From an uncultured Nitrosomonas sp. (GTDB taxonomy: Bacteria > Pseudomonadota > Gammaproteobacteria > Burkholderiales > Nitrosomonadaceae): DNA of 64,000 nt. The notes beneath the pieces are model-generated. The model worked only from the letters and a program-made list of their open reading frames with translations. It searched no databases and had not been told where the DNA came from. Each line of letters begins with the position of its first letter. Within the stretch, counting starts at the first letter, position 1. The DNA lies in NCBI GenBank assembly GCA_949281375.1, contig CASDLT010000047.1, positions 1 to 64,000 of the forward strand, read 5' to 3'. The position numbers and the translations under genes were made by a program. Positions 18,978-28,387 of the stretch are shown here, piece by piece.

Positions 18978-20612
18978 ATGACACACTTACACAATCAAAT
19001 TCTTCCTGAAGGTACTCAAATTGGCGTTTATGAAATCAAGGGAGTGGCAAAAATCACATCTTTTGAAATTACTTATCGAGCCTGGAATCATCATCTCAAG
19101 GAGCAGGTCAAGATACGGGAATATTTTCCGTATGCGTTCGCTCAGCGCAATGCCGATCAGCGAAACGTGGAACCCAGGTCTCCTGCGGACAAGGAAAATT
19201 ATGACTATGGATTGAGAATTTATCTAAACCAAGCCGAGGTGCTTACCCAGATCGAGCATCCTCATATTGTTCCGTTAGAAAACATTTTGCCGTTCAATGG
19301 AACGGCCTACATGATCATGAGCATACGTGAAGGCATGCCGCTGTCACGTTTGGTGCATTCGCAAGCATCCTTCGCCGGAACAGAATTGAAATTTATTCTG
19401 GCATCGATCCTGAGCGCCCTGCAGCAATTGCATGAACACAAGGTCATACATGGCGGCATTCAGCCCTCGACGATATTGATCGGCAAGGAAGGTTTGCCAT
19501 TACTGGTCAGTGTGGCGAGTGCGCGATTGGCAATCGCGGCCCGAACGGATCATTACGCCGAGGAATTGGCTGATGGCTATGTGCCTGCCGAGCAATATGA
19601 GCCTGCGAATGTCATCGGGCCACCGACAGATTTTTATGCCTTGGGCGCGACGATCTATGCCTGTATGATGCATCGCCCGCCGGTTGCTGCGCAAACCAGA
19701 AAAACAGCGTTAAGCCGCGGTGAACCCGATCCGATGCCGTTGACACCGATGCAGGCGCAGGAATCTGCAGATGTTGCCTATGCTCCGGAATTGCTTGAAG
19801 CCCTCCAGTGGATGTTGCGGCCTGACTATACCGATCGGCCGCAATCAGCCAGTGAAATCCTCGCGCTGCTGAAAGCGGATCAGATCAGTACTTCAGTAAA
19901 TTCTTCCTCTGCCCGTCAAGCCAGTCCGGATCACGCTGATGACGGGCCGGTTGCCAAGAATGCAAAATTGCTGGGCGTCGTGGCCGGAATTGCCGCGCTG
20001 GTCGGCATCGGCGTATGGTTGTTGCAGACACCTGCCGAAGCCCCCACCCCAGCCATACAGTCTGTCCCAGCGGATAATCAAGCTGCAGTGCCATCTACAC
20101 CTGTCGAAACGGTCATTGCATCAGAACCTGTCAGTGTTCAGCCCACCGCAGAAACGATTGAACGGCCAGAACTGTCAAGCCCGGTAGTGAATGCAGCAGA
20201 GCCTGAACCTGCAGAGATCGCTCATGCACGGATTGATTCTTCCCAGCAGTTCATTGCCTCTGAACAGCCTCAATCCCAGCGGAGGGAAATAGCCCGGCAA
20301 CCCGGCGGCGTGGCTCTCATCGATCGGCATTTGGCGGCTGCCGATCGAGCCTTTAAAGCGGGCCGCCTGACCACACCGGCGAAGGATAACGCCCACAAAT
20401 ATTATCAAAGGGTACTGGAAACCGATCCCGATAATTCGCAAGCACGTATGGGTCAACAGAATATCGTGGGGAAGTATATTCAATTCATTGATTCAGCCAG
20501 GGCACGGGGCCATCAGGATATCGCGAGGCGCTATCTGCAAAGAGCAGAATCTGTTCTTCCCGGTGATCCGAGGCTGGAACAGATACGGGCGCAATTGGCA
20601 GCAACAAGGTGA
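18978..20612 (+). CDS. Membrane-anchored pseudokinase with C-terminal repeat region
   Basis: 544 residues from the ATG at 18978 (AAGGA upstream); the longer frame adds 41 poor residues. Residues about 1-290 follow the bacterial Ser/Thr kinase group with the KEYFP signature (here VKIREYFP, keeping a possible ATP-Lys). The glycine loop is degraded (GVAKITSFEITYRA), the HRD catalytic loop reads HGGIQPSTIL (Asp lost), and DFG reads SVA. The activation-segment end (YVPAEQY) and TDFYALGATIY remain. A single membrane helix follows (LLGVVAGIAALVGIGVWLL, about residue 338), then a Pro/Ala/Glu-rich linker and a TPR-like end (AHKYYQRVLETDPDNSQARMG). It is therefore predicted to be a catalytically dead sensor or scaffold. 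Related kinases occur near type VI secretion genes, but none is seen here. Confidence 0.85.
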   Translation: MTHLHNQILPEGTQIGVYEIKGVAKITSFEITYRAWNHHLKEQVKIREYFPYAFAQRNADQRNVEPRSPADKENYDYGLRIYLNQAEVLTQIEHPHIVPLENILPFNGTAYMIMSIREGMPLSRLVHSQASFAGTELKFILASILSALQQLHEHKVIHGGIQPSTILIGKEGLPLLVSVASARLAIAARTDHYAEELADGYVPAEQYEPANVIGPPTDFYALGATIYACMMHRPPVAAQTRKTALSRGEPDPMPLTPMQAQESADVAYAPELLEALQWMLRPDYTDRPQSASEILALLKADQISTSVNSSSARQASPDHADDGPVAKNAKLLGVVAGIAALVGIGVWLLQTPAEAPTPAIQSVPADNQAAVPSTPVETVIASEPVSVQPTAETIERPELSSPVVNAAEPEPAEIAHARIDSSQQFIASEQPQSQRREIARQPGGVALIDRHLAAADRAFKAGRLTTPAKDNAHKYYQRVLETDPDNSQARMGQQNIVGKYIQFIDSARARGHQDIARRYLQRAESVLPGDPRLEQIRAQLAATR

Positions 20613-20676
20613 GAATGGGATTTTCTGATCATATAATGCGACCCTGCCAGTGTGGGTTGATCCACACTTCTTCGAC

Positions 20677-21291
20677 TTAATGCTGAGCAGTTTCAGCATT
20701 CCTGCGCGCGGGTCTTGACAGGATGATTTCCAGATACCGGGCAACATGCGGGTAAGGCGAAAAATCGAATTCACCGCTGCGCGCATAGGATAGAACTCCC
20801 GCCATATTGATATCCGCCACGGTGAATCGATGGGCAACCAGCGCATCCTTGTCTGCAAGATGATCATTCAAGACCCCGAGCGGTTTCGTCAATTTCTGTT
20901 CAGCCAGGCGGATCAGTTCAGGTTTTCTCTCTTTTTCATCCAGCGCTTTTCGATGGAGGATGAGATTGACGCACGATGTCTCCATCTGGGTAACGGCAAA
21001 AAAAGTCCATTTGTAGATTTGTGCTTCATCGTCCAGCCGCTTCACCCACAGCTTTTCTGGGCCATATTTCCTGGATAGATAGAAGTTGATCGCCATTGCT
21101 TCGGTTAGCACCAGATCCCCATCCACCAATGTGGGAACTTGGGCAAGAGGATTCAGCTTGAGATAATCGGGGGGCTTCTTTTCTTCAGTGAAGGGATTGA
21201 TCCTGACGTGCCTGAAATCAAGGTCAAGCTCTGCCAATGTAAACAGTACATAGTGTGCTCGTGACCATTCGATGCCATATAGAGTGATCAT
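20677..21291 (-). CDS. Glutathione S-transferase
   Basis: 204 residues from the ATG at 21291, preceded by GGAGA at good distance. The thioredoxin-like N-domain (ITLYGIEWSRAHYVLFTLAE, cis-Pro in AQVPTLVDGDLVLTEAMAI) and the helical C-domain (FTVADINMAGVL) are clear. It probably conjugates or reduces electrophiles with glutathione; the class cannot be fixed. It lies 39 bp after comM on the same strand. Confidence 0.9.
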   Translation of the reverse strand: MITLYGIEWSRAHYVLFTLAELDLDFRHVRINPFTEEKKPPDYLKLNPLAQVPTLVDGDLVLTEAMAINFYLSRKYGPEKLWVKRLDDEAQIYKWTFFAVTQMETSCVNLILHRKALDEKERKPELIRLAEQKLTKPLGVLNDHLADKDALVAHRFTVADINMAGVLSYARSGEFDFSPYPHVARYLEIILSRPARRNAETAQH

Positions 21292-21330
21292 GATTTTTTC
21301 TCCAAGGTGATATTCACGCTTCAATGCGAT

Positions 21331-22842
21331 CTAGCTTTTATCCAACCTGCGATACTGAATCGCTTCTGCAATATGTTGAGTGTTGATTTTTGCAATGCCT
21401 GCCATATCCGCAATGGTTCGGGCCAGTTTGAGAATGCGATGGTATGCCCGGGCTGATAGGCTCAAGCGGTTGATGGCCTGATGCAGGAGATGTTCGCTGG
21501 CCGTATCCAGCGCACAAAATTGCTCGATTTGGTTGACAGTCAGACGGTTGTTTGCCTTTCCTTGACGGATGAGTTGCTGCTGACGTGCGTATTCGACGCG
21601 CTGCCGAATGACTGACGTGGTCTCGCTGGCCGTTTTATGGCTCATCAGTTCGCCCTGGGGCACGGCCGGAACTTCAAAATGCATATCGATACGATCCAAT
21701 AGCGGGCCTGAAATCCGTGCGCGATAGCGGTTGATCTGATCGGGCGTGCAATGGCATTTGCCGTTGGGGTGACCGAGATAGCCGCAGGGGCAGGGATTCA
21801 TCGCCGCAATGAGTTGAAACTGGGCGGGAAATTCCGCTTGGCGGGCTGCGCGCGAGATGGTGATTTTTCCGGACTCCAGCGGTTCCCGGAGAACTTCCAA
21901 GACTTTACGATCAAATTCCGCAAGTTCATCCAGAAATAACACGCCGTTCATGGCCAATGAAATTTCACCTGGGCGGGGTGGGCTGCCGCCCCCCACCAGT
22001 GCAATGCCCGATGCGGTGTGATGCGGTGAACGAAAAGGGCGGCGTTTCCAGTGATTGATGTTGAAACTGCCATGACTGAGAGATTGAACAGCCGCGGATT
22101 CCAGTGCTTCGGCCTCGGTCATCGATGGTAAAATGCCGGGGAAGCGAGCGGCCAGCATGGATTTGCCAGTGCCGGGCGGGCCGGTCATCAAGACACTGTG
22201 CTCGCCGGCCGCGGCTATTTCCAGCGCGCGCTTGGCATGGGATTGACCTTTGACGTCAGCAAAATCGGGGTAGGGCGGGTCATTGAGTTCATCGTTATCT
22301 GCGGATGCGTGGCGGCAGAGGGGCAAAGTTTCTTGACCGTGCAGATGAGCGCAGATCTGCAGTAATGACGTGGCTGCATAGACTGTGGCGTTTCTGACCA
22401 GCGCCGCTTCGGCGGCATTGTGTTGTGGTAATACGAAGCTGCGGCCTGATTGCGAAGCATTGAAAGTCATCGCAAGTGCGCCATGTACCGGACGAAGTTC
22501 GCCAGTGAGCGCCAATTCTCCGGCCCATTCATAACGATCCAGCTGATCGGTGGGAATTTGTCCGGTTGCGGCCAGAATGCCTAATGCGATCGGGAGATCA
22601 AAGCGCCCGCTTTCTTTGGGAAGATCGGCCGGCGCCAGATTGATGGTAATACGCTGCGCCGGGATTTTGAATTGCGCATTCTGTAAGGCTGCCCGTACGC
22701 GATCCTTGCTCTCTTTGACTTCGGTATCTGGGAGGCCAACGATCGTGAAGCTGGGCAAGCCATTGGCGATATGGGTTTCTACCGTCACCAGCGGAGCATA
22801 CATTCCCGACAGAGCCCGGCTATACAGCACGGCAAGTGGCAT
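21331..22842 (-). CDS. comM: ComM/YifB-family AAA+ ATPase
   Basis: 503 residues, standard length. An N-terminal Lon-like ChlI domain (VETHIANGLPSFTIVGLPD) is followed by an AAA+ module with Walker A GPPGTGKSM near residue 220 and the sensor/arginine-finger region (GEISLAMNGVLFLDELAEF; AAMNPCPCGYLGH). ComM is a helicase that promotes branch migration during natural transformation in other proteobacteria. It is in a row with the ubiK-like gene (70 bp upstream) and the GST gene, likely one transcript. Confidence 0.93.
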   Translation of the reverse strand: MPLAVLYSRALSGMYAPLVTVETHIANGLPSFTIVGLPDTEVKESKDRVRAALQNAQFKIPAQRITINLAPADLPKESGRFDLPIALGILAATGQIPTDQLDRYEWAGELALTGELRPVHGALAMTFNASQSGRSFVLPQHNAAEAALVRNATVYAATSLLQICAHLHGQETLPLCRHASADNDELNDPPYPDFADVKGQSHAKRALEIAAAGEHSVLMTGPPGTGKSMLAARFPGILPSMTEAEALESAAVQSLSHGSFNINHWKRRPFRSPHHTASGIALVGGGSPPRPGEISLAMNGVLFLDELAEFDRKVLEVLREPLESGKITISRAARQAEFPAQFQLIAAMNPCPCGYLGHPNGKCHCTPDQINRYRARISGPLLDRIDMHFEVPAVPQGELMSHKTASETTSVIRQRVEYARQQQLIRQGKANNRLTVNQIEQFCALDTASEHLLHQAINRLSLSARAYHRILKLARTIADMAGIAKINTQHIAEAIQYRRLDKS

Positions 22843-22912
22843 GAGCGTGCTTCAGTCCCGAGAAAATACGCAGTCAGCCACGTTACCGGTGAGTGACGAC
22901 AAAAAATCTGGA

Positions 22913-23218
22913 TCAGTGATGGCTCTTGTCTGATCCTTCGTGCACGTGCTGCGATTCTGCGTTTGAAGATTTTTGCATCTCATGACTCAGTTTTGCTTCC
23001 AATTCAGAAACTTTCGCTTCCAGAATGATCAATTTCTCGCGCGTGCGCTGTAACACCTCCTGCTGAACGTCGAATTCATCCCGGGTCACTAAATCGAGCC
23101 GTGTGAAAGCGCCCGATAACAACATCCGGACATTTTTTTCAATATCCTTGGCCGGGCTGTTTTGCAGTATTTCGCTGACTTTGGCGTTGATTTCGTCGAT
23201 GACATGTTTATTGAGCAT
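22913..23218 (-). CDS. ubiK: UbiK-type accessory factor for ubiquinone synthesis
   Basis: 101 residues from the ATG at 23218, with AGGAGA just upstream. It matches the BMFP/YqiC family: MLNKHVIDEINAKVSEILQ, a central segment (FTRLDLVTRDEFDVQQEVLQRTREK) and a coiled-coil end (LEAKVSELEAKL), then a His/Ser-rich tail. UbiK binds UbiJ and supports aerobic ubiquinone synthesis; the family also has membrane-fusogenic activity in vitro. Confidence 0.88.
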   Translation of the reverse strand: MLNKHVIDEINAKVSEILQNSPAKDIEKNVRMLLSGAFTRLDLVTRDEFDVQQEVLQRTREKLIILEAKVSELEAKLSHEMQKSSNAESQHVHEGSDKSHH

Positions 23219-23446
23219 AGCTTGTTCTCCTAATTGATTAACGCACGACTTGATCGGCTGACTGTGGCGGCTGCGTGATAAAATGACCCCTGTCATTAGG
23301 TTGAGGTCAGGGGATTATCCACTGTTATTGCCGCGGTTGCCAGTTTTAACGGCTGCGCAGTTATTGTGCCATGCAATTCATACTGGAAGAAATAGGTTTA
23401 TACCCTCATAAGTGAAGGATAGGACGATATATGATGGAAAAGATGA

Positions 23447-24451
23447 ATGGATCGTAGACAATTAGCTGAACATTGGGTCAAAGCGCAGTTTCCAGGACGA
23501 CCTTTCTCGATGCAAACGGCATCGGCCGATGCGAGTTTCCGGCGCTATTTCAGAATTTTCGTTGAGGATCAGACGTTCATCGTCATGGATGCGCCACCGC
23601 AACATGAAAACTGCGGGCCATTTCTGAATGTCGCTGCAATCCTTGCCGAAGCTGGCGTGCATGTGCCAAGAATTCTGGCTCACGATGTCGGACAAGGATT
23701 CATGTTGTTATCTGATCTCGGCAGCACGACCTTTCTGCAGGCTCTGACCGATCAACCAGCAATGGCCCAGGATTTGTATGGCGATGCGATGGATGCATTG
23801 ATCGCGCTGCAATTATCCGGGCATGCGAAGAACCTGCCACCGTATGATCAGGCTCTGCTGTCGAAAGAGCTCAATCTTTTTCCTGAATGGTATATTGCCC
23901 AACATCTGCAAAAGCCTCTTTCCGATCGGCAGCAGACGATTCTGGATGGTGTGTTTGGGCATATCCTGCGGAATAATTTGGCTCAGTCGAAAGTGCTGGT
24001 GCACCGCGATTATCATTCCCGCAATTTGATGATGTCGTCACCCAATCCGGGTATTCTTGATTTCCAGGATGCAGTGTATGGCCCGGTTACCTATGATCTC
24101 GTGTCATTGTTCAAGGATGCGTATATCCGCTGGGATGAAGATCGCATTCTCGATTGGGTGATCCGTTATTGGGAGAAGGCGCGCAAAGCAGGATTACCGG
24201 TTGCTGCCGATTTTGCGTCTTTTTACCGTGATTTCGAATGGATGGGGGTGCAGCGTCATTTGAAAGTTCTGGGAATTTTTGCGCGACTCCATTACCGCGA
24301 TGGCAAATCGACCTACCTGAATGACATGCCGGTGGTGATGGATTATCTGCGCAAGGCCTGTGAACGGTATCGCGAACTTGGCCCACTGCTGATCGTGCTG
24401 GATGAGTTGAATTCCGCGGAGCCGAGTCAGAAAATTGGCTATACATTTTAG
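23447..24451 (+). CDS. amgK: N-acetylmuramate/N-acetylglucosamine kinase
   Basis: 334 residues of the aminoglycoside phosphotransferase fold. The catalytic loop is LVHRDYHSRNLMM and the metal site GILDFQDAVYGP. AmgK phosphorylates the anomeric carbon of MurNAc (and GlcNAc) salvaged from peptidoglycan. The identification rests strongly on the adjoining MurU-like gene. The pair provides a route to UDP-MurNAc that bypasses the fosfomycin target MurA. Confidence 0.9.
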   Translation: MDRRQLAEHWVKAQFPGRPFSMQTASADASFRRYFRIFVEDQTFIVMDAPPQHENCGPFLNVAAILAEAGVHVPRILAHDVGQGFMLLSDLGSTTFLQALTDQPAMAQDLYGDAMDALIALQLSGHAKNLPPYDQALLSKELNLFPEWYIAQHLQKPLSDRQQTILDGVFGHILRNNLAQSKVLVHRDYHSRNLMMSSPNPGILDFQDAVYGPVTYDLVSLFKDAYIRWDEDRILDWVIRYWEKARKAGLPVAADFASFYRDFEWMGVQRHLKVLGIFARLHYRDGKSTYLNDMPVVMDYLRKACERYRELGPLLIVLDELNSAEPSQKIGYTF

Positions 24452-24470
24452 CGCTGTTCCGTACAAGGCA

Positions 24471-25175
24471 ATGATTCTCGCCGCCGGGCGCGGCGAGCGC
24501 ATGCGTCCTCTGACCGATCAAACGCCCAAGCCGCTGCTGAGGGCAGGCACTCATGCTCTGATCGAATATCAACTGATCAATTTGGCACGCGCCGGTTTTG
24601 TCGAGATCGTCATCAATCATGCTTACTTGGGGAAAATGATCGAAAATGCACTCGGTACCGGTGAGCGGTATGGTGTTACCATTCGGTATTCGCCGGAGCA
24701 CGTAGTGCTGGAAACTGCTGGCGGTATTGCGAATGCGTTGCCGTTGTTGACGGATGCTTCTCGGTCGCAGCCTTTTCTGGTCGTGAACGGTGATATCTAT
24801 TGTGATATGGACTATGCCGTGTTGCTGCCAGTGATGCAGTCGATGCATTCAAACCGGCAGGATTTCATTGCGCATCTGGTGTTGGTGGATAATCCATCCC
24901 ATCATGCAATCGGTGATTTTGCGCTACAGGGAAACAAAGTCGCACTCTCCGGGGTCAATAACTTGACATTTAGCGGCATTGGCGTGTATCAACCAGAGTT
25001 GTTCGCTGACGTATTTTCAGGTTTGCCGGCGAAACTGGCGCCATTGTTACGGCATGAAATCGAGAACGGCCATGTGAGCGGCGAGCGCTTCACCGGGCAG
25101 TGGATGGATGTCGGCACACCTGAGCGACTGGCCGAGCTGGATCAGCAGCTTTCAATGAAACAGCGCAATACATGA
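24471..25175 (+). CDS. murU: N-acetylmuramate-1-phosphate uridylyltransferase
   Basis: 234 residues from the ATG at 24471 (AAGG just upstream); a TTG at 24435 would overlap amgK. Nucleotidyltransferase signatures: LAAGRGERMRPLTDQTPKPL near the start, the metal-binding VNGDIYCDMDY and QWMDVGTPERLAEL at the end. With AmgK it converts recycled MurNAc to UDP-MurNAc. The next gene, pepP, is 33 bp away, so the set is likely an operon. Confidence 0.92.
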   Translation: MILAAGRGERMRPLTDQTPKPLLRAGTHALIEYQLINLARAGFVEIVINHAYLGKMIENALGTGERYGVTIRYSPEHVVLETAGGIANALPLLTDASRSQPFLVVNGDIYCDMDYAVLLPVMQSMHSNRQDFIAHLVLVDNPSHHAIGDFALQGNKVALSGVNNLTFSGIGVYQPELFADVFSGLPAKLAPLLRHEIENGHVSGERFTGQWMDVGTPERLAELDQQLSMKQRNT

Positions 25176-25208
25176 CATGGACATTTGGGTGACGCAGTAC
25201 AGTTATTT

Positions 25209-26516
25209 ATGACTCAATTTCAAAAATTTAAAGATCGCCGGCAACTCTTTGCAACCCAACTCAAAGGTGGGGTCGCAATCATTCCGACTGCGCCAGAACA
25301 ACTGCGCAACCGTGATGCCCATTATCCGTATCGGTTCGATAGCTATTTTTATTATCTGAGCGGTTTTCGGGAGCCAGAGGCTGTTCTAGTGATTGTTGCA
25401 GCCAGTGATGATACTGCAGCAAAGCATTATTTGTTTTGCCGCGAGAAGAACCAGGAGCGCGAGATATGGGATGGTTTTCGCTACGGCCCTGATGCCGCCA
25501 GGGAAGTGTTTGGGTTTGATGAAGCCTATCCGATAACGCAATTGGATGAATTAATGCCGAGATTGCTTGCCAATCAACCGGCTGTTTACGCAGCGTTCAA
25601 TCAGAATCAGTCGTGGAATCAACGGATCATCGGCTGGTTGAATCAGGTGCGGGAACAATCGCGTGCTGGCGTGGCCTCGCCAGCAGAAATTCATGATTAC
25701 CGCACAGTACTCGACGACATGCGCTTGATCAAGGGAAGTGATGAGCTTCGAATCATGCAGCGCGCGGCAGATATTTCCGCTCAGGCGCATCAGCGCGCGA
25801 TGCAGACGACCTCTCCAGGCATGCGCGAATATGAGATCGAAGCCGAGCTGCTGTATAGCTTTTACCGGCATGGCGCCCAAGCGCCGGCATACACTTCGAT
25901 CGTAGCGGGAGGCGCCAACGCTTGCGTGCTGCATTACGTCGACAATAATGCTGAATTGAGATCTGGTGATTTGCTATTGATCGATGCTGGTTGTGAGCTG
26001 GACGGCTATGCCTCTGATATCACCCGCACATTTCCCATCAATGGCCGTTTTACGCCGCAGCAACGGGATGTTTATCAATTGGTGCTGGCGGCGCAGCTCG
26101 ACGCCATTGAGCAGGTGAAGCCGGGTAATCGCTGGAATGACCCGCACCAGGCTGCTTTACGGGTACTGGCGCAAGGTTTCGCCGATCTCGGATTATGTCA
26201 GGGCAGCGTCGATGCGATACTGGAGACTGAGGACTATAAACGCTTTTATATGCATAAAACCGGTCACTGGTTGGGCATGGATGTGCATGATGTCGGAGAA
26301 TATAAGCAGCAGGGTGATTGGCGCATATTTGAGCCAGGCATGGTGCTGACCGTAGAACCCGGTTGTTATATTCGTCCGGCAGATAGTGTTCCGGAACATT
26401 TCTGGAATATCGGAATACGCATTGAGGATGATGTTTTGGTGACGCAACTCGGTCATGACGTGCTGACGACATTGGCGCCCAAGACGATTCCCGAAATAGA
26501 GGAGTTGATGCAATGA
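25209..26516 (+). CDS. pepP: Xaa-Pro aminopeptidase P
   Basis: 435 residues from the ATG at 25209 (the frame to 25185 starts with TTG). The M24 pita-bread fold is recognisable: dinuclear metal ligands in DAGCELDGYASDITR, HKTGHWLGMDVHDVGEY, VEPGCYI and GIRIEDDVLV. It removes N-terminal residues preceding proline. The following gene overlaps its stop by 4 bp. In many proteobacteria pepP precedes ubiH, but no ubiH is present here. Confidence 0.93.
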   Translation: MTQFQKFKDRRQLFATQLKGGVAIIPTAPEQLRNRDAHYPYRFDSYFYYLSGFREPEAVLVIVAASDDTAAKHYLFCREKNQEREIWDGFRYGPDAAREVFGFDEAYPITQLDELMPRLLANQPAVYAAFNQNQSWNQRIIGWLNQVREQSRAGVASPAEIHDYRTVLDDMRLIKGSDELRIMQRAADISAQAHQRAMQTTSPGMREYEIEAELLYSFYRHGAQAPAYTSIVAGGANACVLHYVDNNAELRSGDLLLIDAGCELDGYASDITRTFPINGRFTPQQRDVYQLVLAAQLDAIEQVKPGNRWNDPHQAALRVLAQGFADLGLCQGSVDAILETEDYKRFYMHKTGHWLGMDVHDVGEYKQQGDWRIFEPGMVLTVEPGCYIRPADSVPEHFWNIGIRIEDDVLVTQLGHDVLTTLAPKTIPEIEELMQ

Positions 26517-26878
26517 ATGATGAGCAACGCAAAATTATTATTAACAGAATTTCTGAATTTCACCGTACCGATGAACATGAACAGCCTCCTCCACCGCTGT
26601 CACCGCTGAACCGGTGGATGACGTATCTGATGCTGATTCCAATCGTGATCGTCATGGTGATGTTAGGCATGTTCTTTTTCGCAGCCTTTCTTGCGCTGCT
26701 GGCCGTTGCCATTGTTGTCATTGGCATACGATTCTGGTGGGTGCGCCGGCAATATGAACAAGCCAGGCAGCAGGTGGATGATATTAGCCGATCGAACGAA
26801 GGCGATTCGTCGATCATTATCGAGGATGCGCAGATCATTGAAGAGACCCATACTTATCAGAACAAACCCCAAAAATAG
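26513..26878 (+). CDS. Hypothetical membrane protein
   Basis: 121 residues, ATGA overlap with pepP, so translation is probably coupled. An N-terminal charged region with PPPPLSPLNRW is followed by one long or two short membrane helices (residues about 37-73, MTYLMLIPIVIVMVMLGMFF and onward), then a basic patch (WWVRRQYEQARQQ) and an acidic tail. No family is recognised. Confidence 0.75.
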   Translation: MNDEQRKIIINRISEFHRTDEHEQPPPPLSPLNRWMTYLMLIPIVIVMVMLGMFFFAAFLALLAVAIVVIGIRFWWVRRQYEQARQQVDDISRSNEGDSSIIIEDAQIIEETHTYQNKPQK

Positions 26879-26970
26879 GCATGTCAGTCTAGCCAATTGA
26901 TCTGCCTTCACAGTGATTGCCGATAGCAATGAAATGCAGGCATTGATTTTTGCCAACAAGGATATTTTCT

Positions 26971-28335
26971 ATGCCCATGTTGTCCACTAACCCGGCTTCG
27001 GGTCAGACACTCCATTCTTTTCCTGTCTGGTCGATGGATCAGACGCATGCCGTATTGAGTCAGGTCGAGCATGCTCAAGCAGACTGGGCTGTGTTTACGA
27101 TGGAGCAGCGTTCTCACACGATGCGGCAATTGGCGCAGGTATTTCGCCAGTATAGGGAAGAGTACGCCAATCTGATCACCGAAGAAATGGGCAAATTATT
27201 GAAAGAGGCCAGGGCGGAGGTGGATAAATGCGCGCTCGGCTGTGAATATTACGCCGAGCATGCACAATCGTACTTAAAGGATGAGGTCATGGCTTCTGAC
27301 GCCAGTCGTAGCCTTGTTATGTATCAGCCACTGGGCATCCTGTTGTGCATCATGCCGTGGAATTTTCCATTCTGGCAATTGATACGAGCTGCTGCGCCCG
27401 CCATGATGGCCGGTAATGCCGTGGTATTGAAGCATGCGTCGAATGTTCCGCGCTGCGCGCTGGCATTGGAGCATGCGTTTCAGCGAGCTGGGTTTCCGGC
27501 CGATGTTTTTCGGACACTGATGATCAGCGCGGAACAGACGGAAACGGTGGTAGCCGATCCACGCGTTGCAGCCGTGACGTTGACGGGCAGCAGTCAAGCT
27601 GGGCGCAAAGTGGCGAGCATCGCGGGCCGGCATTTGAAGAAATGCGTGCTCGAACTGGGCGGTTCGGATCCTTTTATCGTGTTGGGAGATGCGCATCTGG
27701 AAACCACGGCGCAGCACGCATTGTTTGCTCGTTTTCAGAATATGGGGCAGAGTTGCATTGCAGCCAAACGTTTTATTCTGGTTGATTCCATCGCCGATGT
27801 GTTCATTGGACACGTCAAGAAACTGGTTGAACAGATGCAATGGGGGGATCCGAGGAATGAGGCCACAACGATCGCGCCGATGGCTCGCGGGGACTTGCGT
27901 CAGGAATTACAATCGCAAGTAGAGCGCAGTCTGGCGGCTGGCGCCCGACTCGTCGCCGGTGGCTTTGCCATTGGGACAGAAGGATTTTATTATCAACCGG
28001 CCATTCTGGATTACGTTCAACCGGGCATGCCAGCGTTTGACGAAGAACTGTTCGGTCCCGTGATGGCCATCACGCGAGTAAAAGATGCCGAAGAAGCCAC
28101 CCGGCTGGCTAATCGCACTCCTTTTGGTCTCGGTGGCAGTGTTTGGACATCGGATGTGGTGCGAGGCGAAGCACTAGCCCGGCAGATTCAAGCTGGCTCT
28201 ACCTTCGTAAATGGCGTGGTGAAGAGCGACCCGCGCCTGCCATTCGGTGGCATCAAAGATTCTGGTTATGGGCGGGAATTATCTTATTTTGGCATTCGTG
28301 AGTTCGTGAATATCAAAACCCTTTGGATCAGATAG
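26971..28335 (+). CDS. Aldehyde dehydrogenase, succinate-semialdehyde type
   Basis: 454 residues from the ATG at 26971, with AAGGA upstream; the longer frame starts with TTG. ALDH motifs: PWNFPFWQLIRAAAPAMMAGN (substrate channel, shown only in part in this family), the NAD-site TGSSQAGRKV, catalytic Glu in LELGGSDPF and catalytic Cys in NMGQSCIAAKRF. The PFGGIKDSGYGRELS end matches SSADH (GabD/YneI-like) enzymes, but the real substrate is not certain. It is convergent with the S8 protease gene. Confidence 0.88.
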   Translation: MPMLSTNPASGQTLHSFPVWSMDQTHAVLSQVEHAQADWAVFTMEQRSHTMRQLAQVFRQYREEYANLITEEMGKLLKEARAEVDKCALGCEYYAEHAQSYLKDEVMASDASRSLVMYQPLGILLCIMPWNFPFWQLIRAAAPAMMAGNAVVLKHASNVPRCALALEHAFQRAGFPADVFRTLMISAEQTETVVADPRVAAVTLTGSSQAGRKVASIAGRHLKKCVLELGGSDPFIVLGDAHLETTAQHALFARFQNMGQSCIAAKRFILVDSIADVFIGHVKKLVEQMQWGDPRNEATTIAPMARGDLRQELQSQVERSLAAGARLVAGGFAIGTEGFYYQPAILDYVQPGMPAFDEELFGPVMAITRVKDAEEATRLANRTPFGLGGSVWTSDVVRGEALARQIQAGSTFVNGVVKSDPRLPFGGIKDSGYGRELSYFGIREFVNIKTLWIR

Positions 28336-28387
28336 TCCTGAAATGACGGATCTTCATTCCGGTAAGCTGGATTCTATTGCATATGGA

